A DNA stretch of 64,000 nucleotides from Rhodanobacter sp. T12-5 (GTDB lineage Bacteria; Pseudomonadota; Gammaproteobacteria; Xanthomonadales; Rhodanobacteraceae): contig NZ_NPKN01000001.1 in NCBI RefSeq assembly GCF_008329435.1, positions 496,001-560,000 on the forward strand, given 5' to 3'. The translations under genes were made by a program, and so were the position numbers. The notes under the pieces are model-generated. The model did not search any database. It saw only the letters and a list, made by a program, of their open reading frames with translations, and was not told the DNA's origin. This document shows, piece by piece, positions 61,277 to 64,000 of the stretch (position 1 is its first letter; the number at the start of each line of letters is the position of its first letter).

Positions 61277-62674
61277 ATGAATTCGATGCCGCCGATTGCC
61301 GATCTCGACCTGCGTCGCGCCTCGCTGTGCCAGTTGCTGCACTGGCTGGCGGGCGGCCGCGTACAACCGCAGGCGCTGGCCGATGCCTACCAGACCGCGA
61401 TCGAACGGCTCAATCCCGAACTCAATGCTTATGTCGATGTACGTTACGGCCTGCTGCAGGAACAGGCGCACATGGCCGACCGCCGTCGCCGTGACGGCGT
61501 GATCGGACGCCTCGACGGCATTCCGCTGGCTTTGAAAGACAACTTCGACATGGCCGGTTGGCCGACCCGGGTCGGTCTGCCGGGTCGCGAGAAACCGGTG
61601 CAAAGCGATGCCCACGTGGTGTCGCGGCTGCGCGCGTCCGGCGCGGTGCTGGTGGGCAAGACCAACATGGACGAAGGCGCGCTGGGCGCGGTCACCGACA
61701 ACCCGCATTTTGGCGCGACCCACAATCCGCATCGGCACGGCTACAGCGCCGGCGGCTCCTCCGGCGGCGCGGCGGCCGCGGTGGCGGCGGGACTGGCGGT
61801 GGCCGCGATCGGTTCGGACAGTCTCGGCTCGATCCGCATCCCGGCCAGCTATTGCGGCGTGTATGCGTTGAAGCCGACGCACGGCGAAATTTCCGCTCGC
61901 GGCCTGGTGCCGGCGGCGCGCCGGCTCGATGCGGTGGGCCTGCTGGCGCGCAGCGCGGATGACCTCACCGTGCTGCTGCAGGTACTCGCCGGTTACGATG
62001 CCGACGACGCGCGCTCGCGCCGGCGCCGGGTTGCCTTTGCCTTGCCGGACTGGGAGCCGGGCAACCTGCGCGCCGGTCTGCTGCCGGACCTGGCGGCGGT
62101 CGGCGTACAGGCGGAAGTGATCGAGGTGTTCGAGGCGGCGCTGGCGAAATTGCCCCATGCGTTGGGCGATCGTCGCACGGTGGATTTCGCCGACTGGGAT
62201 TTCAGCCGCACCCGCCGCGCCGGGCTGATGCTGATGGAGGCGGAGATGCTGGGCACCTTCGCCGCGGATCTGGCCAATGCGGAGCATCCCGTATCCGCGC
62301 GCTTCCGCAACATGCTGGGTTTCGCAGCCGGCAAGAGCGCGGCCGATTATGCGGTGGCCGATCGTGTGCTCGATGCGGCCACCCTGAAGATGCGCCGGCT
62401 GTTCGCCCAGGTCGACGTGCTGGTATTGCCGACCACGCCGCAAGGGGCCTTCCCGCTGGATGGTCCGGCGCCCGATTCGCAGGCCGACCTGACCAGCTTC
62501 GCCAGCCTGGCCGGATGCCCGGCGGTGAGCCTGCCGATGGGCACGCTCTCCAATGGTCTGCCCATCGGCCTGCAATTGGTGGGTGCGCGCGGCTCGGATC
62601 TGCGCCTGCTGGAACTGGCGGCGGTATGTGCGGCCACGCTGGATGTCGAACCGACCTATCCGGTGCTGGCCTGA
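61277..62674 (+). CDS. Amidase signature family protein
   Basis: A 465-residue protein. The catalytic Lys is in IPLALKDNFD, the bridging Ser in SAGGSSGGAAAAVAAG and the nucleophile Ser in GSDSLGSIRIPASYCG, followed by LKPTHGEISARG. This is the Ser-cisSer-Lys set of amidase-signature enzymes. The family includes GatA, but the gene is alone and short of a GatA match, so a stand-alone amidase is more likely; the substrate is unknown. Good ribosome site AAGGAG. The stop codon TGA lies at the edge of an inverted-repeat element, and a near copy of the last 14 bases of the gene occurs on the far side of it. Confidence 0.88.
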   Translation: MNSMPPIADLDLRRASLCQLLHWLAGGRVQPQALADAYQTAIERLNPELNAYVDVRYGLLQEQAHMADRRRRDGVIGRLDGIPLALKDNFDMAGWPTRVGLPGREKPVQSDAHVVSRLRASGAVLVGKTNMDEGALGAVTDNPHFGATHNPHRHGYSAGGSSGGAAAAVAAGLAVAAIGSDSLGSIRIPASYCGVYALKPTHGEISARGLVPAARRLDAVGLLARSADDLTVLLQVLAGYDADDARSRRRRVAFALPDWEPGNLRAGLLPDLAAVGVQAEVIEVFEAALAKLPHALGDRRTVDFADWDFSRTRRAGLMLMEAEMLGTFAADLANAEHPVSARFRNMLGFAAGKSAADYAVADRVLDAATLKMRRLFAQVDVLVLPTTPQGAFPLDGPAPDSQADLTSFASLAGCPAVSLPMGTLSNGLPIGLQLVGARGSDLRLLELAAVCAATLDVEPTYPVLA

Positions 62675-62857
62675 ATGGCACTTACTTAAGGCCACCCGAC
62701 TCCCAACCGTTCGCGCTGAGCGTAGCCCGCGTAGCGGGCGGAGTCGAAGCGCCACCAGGCATGGACAGCTCATCGTCGGTATGTCCTTCGACTTCGGCCT
62801 TCGGCCTACTCAGGACGAACGGGGGCTTAAGTTAAGTGCCATTCGGTACTGGCCTGA
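62661..62857. repeat. MITE-like inverted-repeat element with flanking direct repeats
   Basis: Near-identical direct repeats CGGTGCTGGCCTGA (62661-62674) and CGGTACTGGCCTGA (62844-62857) flank about 169 bases. The element ends are inverted: AATGGCACTTACTTAAGGCC on the left, and on the right the complement of AATGGCACTTAACTTAAGCC. Inside is a second inverted pair (CCGTTCGCGCTGAGCG near 62708 and, inverted, CTCAGGACGAACGG near 62822). No coding frame is present. Confidence 0.75.
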
Positions 62858-62881
62858 TCCGCACTGCCGGGTCCGTCGCGC

Positions 62882-62910
62882 TTGGATTGCCCCGGGCCGG
62901 CGGCGATAAT
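62882..62910 (+). promoter_or_regulatory. Candidate sigma-70 promoter of gcvT
   Basis: TTGGAT (62882-62887) and GATAAT (62905-62910) are exactly 17 bases apart, 30 bases before the gcvT ATG. No glycine-riboswitch-like structure was recognised in the short leader. Confidence 0.55.
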
Positions 62911-62939
62911 GCAGGCCTTTCCCCGCCAGGCAAACCGCG

Positions 62940-64000
62940 ATGACCGAACAGACCGTACTCAACGCCACCCATCGCGCGCTGGGCGCGCGGATGGTCGACT
63001 TCGGCGGTTGGGACATGCCGATCAACTACGGCTCGCAGATCGAGGAGCATCACGCGGTGCGCCGCGACGCCGGCATGTTCGACGTCTCGCACATGACCGT
63101 GATCGACTTGCATGGCGCACGCACGCGGGAGTTCCTGCGCCACCTGCTGGCCAACAGCGTCGACAAGCTGAAGGTCACGGGCAAGGCGCTGTACTCGTGC
63201 ATGCTGAACGAGCGCGGCGGCGTGATCGATGACCTCATCGTGTACTTCTTCGACGAAGCGCATTTCCGGCTGGTGGTGAACGCGGCCACGCGCGCGAAGG
63301 ATCTGGCCTGGATCGAACGGCAGGCGCAGGCGTTCGGCGTGGAAGTGAAGGAGCGGCCCGATTTCGCGATGATCGCCGTGCAGGGGCCGAACGCGCGCGC
63401 GAAGGTGCTCGACCTGCTGCACGAGGTCGATCGCCCGCGCATCGGCAAGCTCGGCAAGTTTGCAGCCGCCGCGGCGCAGGGTCCGCACGGGATGCCGTTG
63501 TTCGTCGCGCGTACCGGCTATACCGGTGAGGATGGCTTCGAGATCATCGTGCCGAGGGAGCACGCGGTGGCGTTGTGGGAGGCGCTGGCCGCGGCCGGCG
63601 TCGCGCCGTGCGGCCTCGGCGCGCGCGACACGCTGCGGCTGGAAGCCGGCATGAACCTGTATGGCCAGGACATGGACGAGAGCGTGCTGCCTTGGGAAGC
63701 CAACCTGGGCTGGACGATCGCGCTGGACGAAGGGCGCGACTTCATCGGTCGCGCCGCGCTCGAGCAGCAGAAGGCCGCCGGCGTACCGCGCGTGATGGTC
63801 GGGCTGGTACTGGATGGCAAGGGTGTGCTGCGGCACGGCCAGAAAGTGCTGACGGCGAATGGCGAGGGCGAGATCCTTTCCGGCAGTTTTGCACCGACGC
63901 TCGACAAGGCCGTGGCTTTCGCGCGGATCCCGGCCGGCGCACCGGGCGACGTGCGGGTCGACATCCGCGGCCGCGAGGTGCCGGTGCGGCTGGTGAAGTA
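62940..64000 (+). CDS. gcvT: Glycine cleavage system aminomethyltransferase (T protein), stop cut by window
   Basis: The frame runs from ATG at 62940 to the last base; 353 codons are complete and the next begins TA, so the stop is probably cut by the edge. The text [58 protein letters not shown] and [19 protein letters not shown] is diagnostic for GcvT. It removes the aminomethyl group from the H protein and gives methylene-tetrahydrofolate and ammonia. gcvH and gcvP are not in the window but may follow. Confidence 0.96.
   Translation, partial: MTEQTVLNATHRALGARMVDFGGWDMPINYGSQIEEHHAVRRDAGMFDVSHMTVIDLHGARTREFLRHLLANSVDKLKVTGKALYSCMLNERGGVIDDLIVYFFDEAHFRLVVNAATRAKDLAWIERQAQAFGVEVKERPDFAMIAVQGPNARAKVLDLLHEVDRPRIGKLGKFAAAAAQGPHGMPLFVARTGYTGEDGFEIIVPREHAVALWEALAAAGVAPCGLGARDTLRLEAGMNLYGQDMDESVLPWEANLGWTIALDEGRDFIGRAALEQQKAAGVPRVMVGLVLDGKGVLRHGQKVLTANGEGEILSGSFAPTLDKAVAFARIPAGAPGDVRVDIRGREVPVRLVK

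Overview
The window is chromosomal DNA of a high-GC gammaproteobacterium, most likely order Xanthomonadales (Lysobacterales), family Rhodanobacteraceae or a close relative (inference). The signs are Xanthomonas-type housekeeping genes, an LPS locus bounded by a metB-like gene and etfA (the known arrangement in Xanthomonas), xanB-like bifunctional mannose enzymes, and scattered palindromic repeats of the GTAGGAGCCC...GGGCGATG type. No tRNA, rRNA, CRISPR array or intact insertion sequence was seen.

Layout. 1-9787 is core genome: the 3' end of transketolase, gph and pgk, a maleylacetoacetate isomerase, pilU, a DUF4398 lipoprotein/periplasmic pair, a YdcH-like protein, cystathionine beta-synthase and glmS. 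10043-24298 (minus) is one giant nonribosomal peptide synthetase gene of four modules. It starts with half a condensation domain and ends with a thioesterase whose nucleophile is cysteine, fused to a complete MFS exporter. 24676-25296 is gene debris: a frameshifted AraC-type regulator fragment and a repeat.

25297-30285 (minus) is manC plus rfbBACD, making GDP-mannose and dTDP-L-rhamnose. 30487-54109 runs from the metB-like gene through a large O-antigen locus. On the plus strand are a glycosyltransferase, Wzm/Wzt ABC exporter, an FkbM methyltransferase with a coiled-coil tail, a two-domain 1185-residue glycosyltransferase, gmd, a GDP-4-keto-6-deoxymannose reductase, a membrane GT-C glycosyltransferase and a phosphomannomutase. 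On the minus strand are two methyltransferases, a second manC, a polyprenyl-phosphate GT2, an acyltransferase, an LPG-synthase-type membrane protein and a GT4. 54127-61104 holds etfA, etfB and ETF:ubiquinone oxidoreductase, split by a WbsX/RgpF-type protein and a GT2. 61277-64000 holds an amidase, a MITE-like repeat and gcvT, whose stop codon is cut by the window edge.

How the parts work together. manB and manC supply GDP-mannose; gmd and the reductase probably turn it into GDP-D-rhamnose, and rfbBACD gives dTDP-L-rhamnose, so both rhamnose enantiomers may be available. Wzm/Wzt with a C-terminal Wzt domain, a methyltransferase with a coiled-coil ruler and a multi-domain polymerase fit ABC-transporter-dependent O-antigen synthesis in the style of E. 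coli O8/O9a or Pseudomonas A-band. No Wzx/Wzy pair is visible. The NRPS is the most unusual item: assembly, release and export appear to be encoded in one polypeptide.
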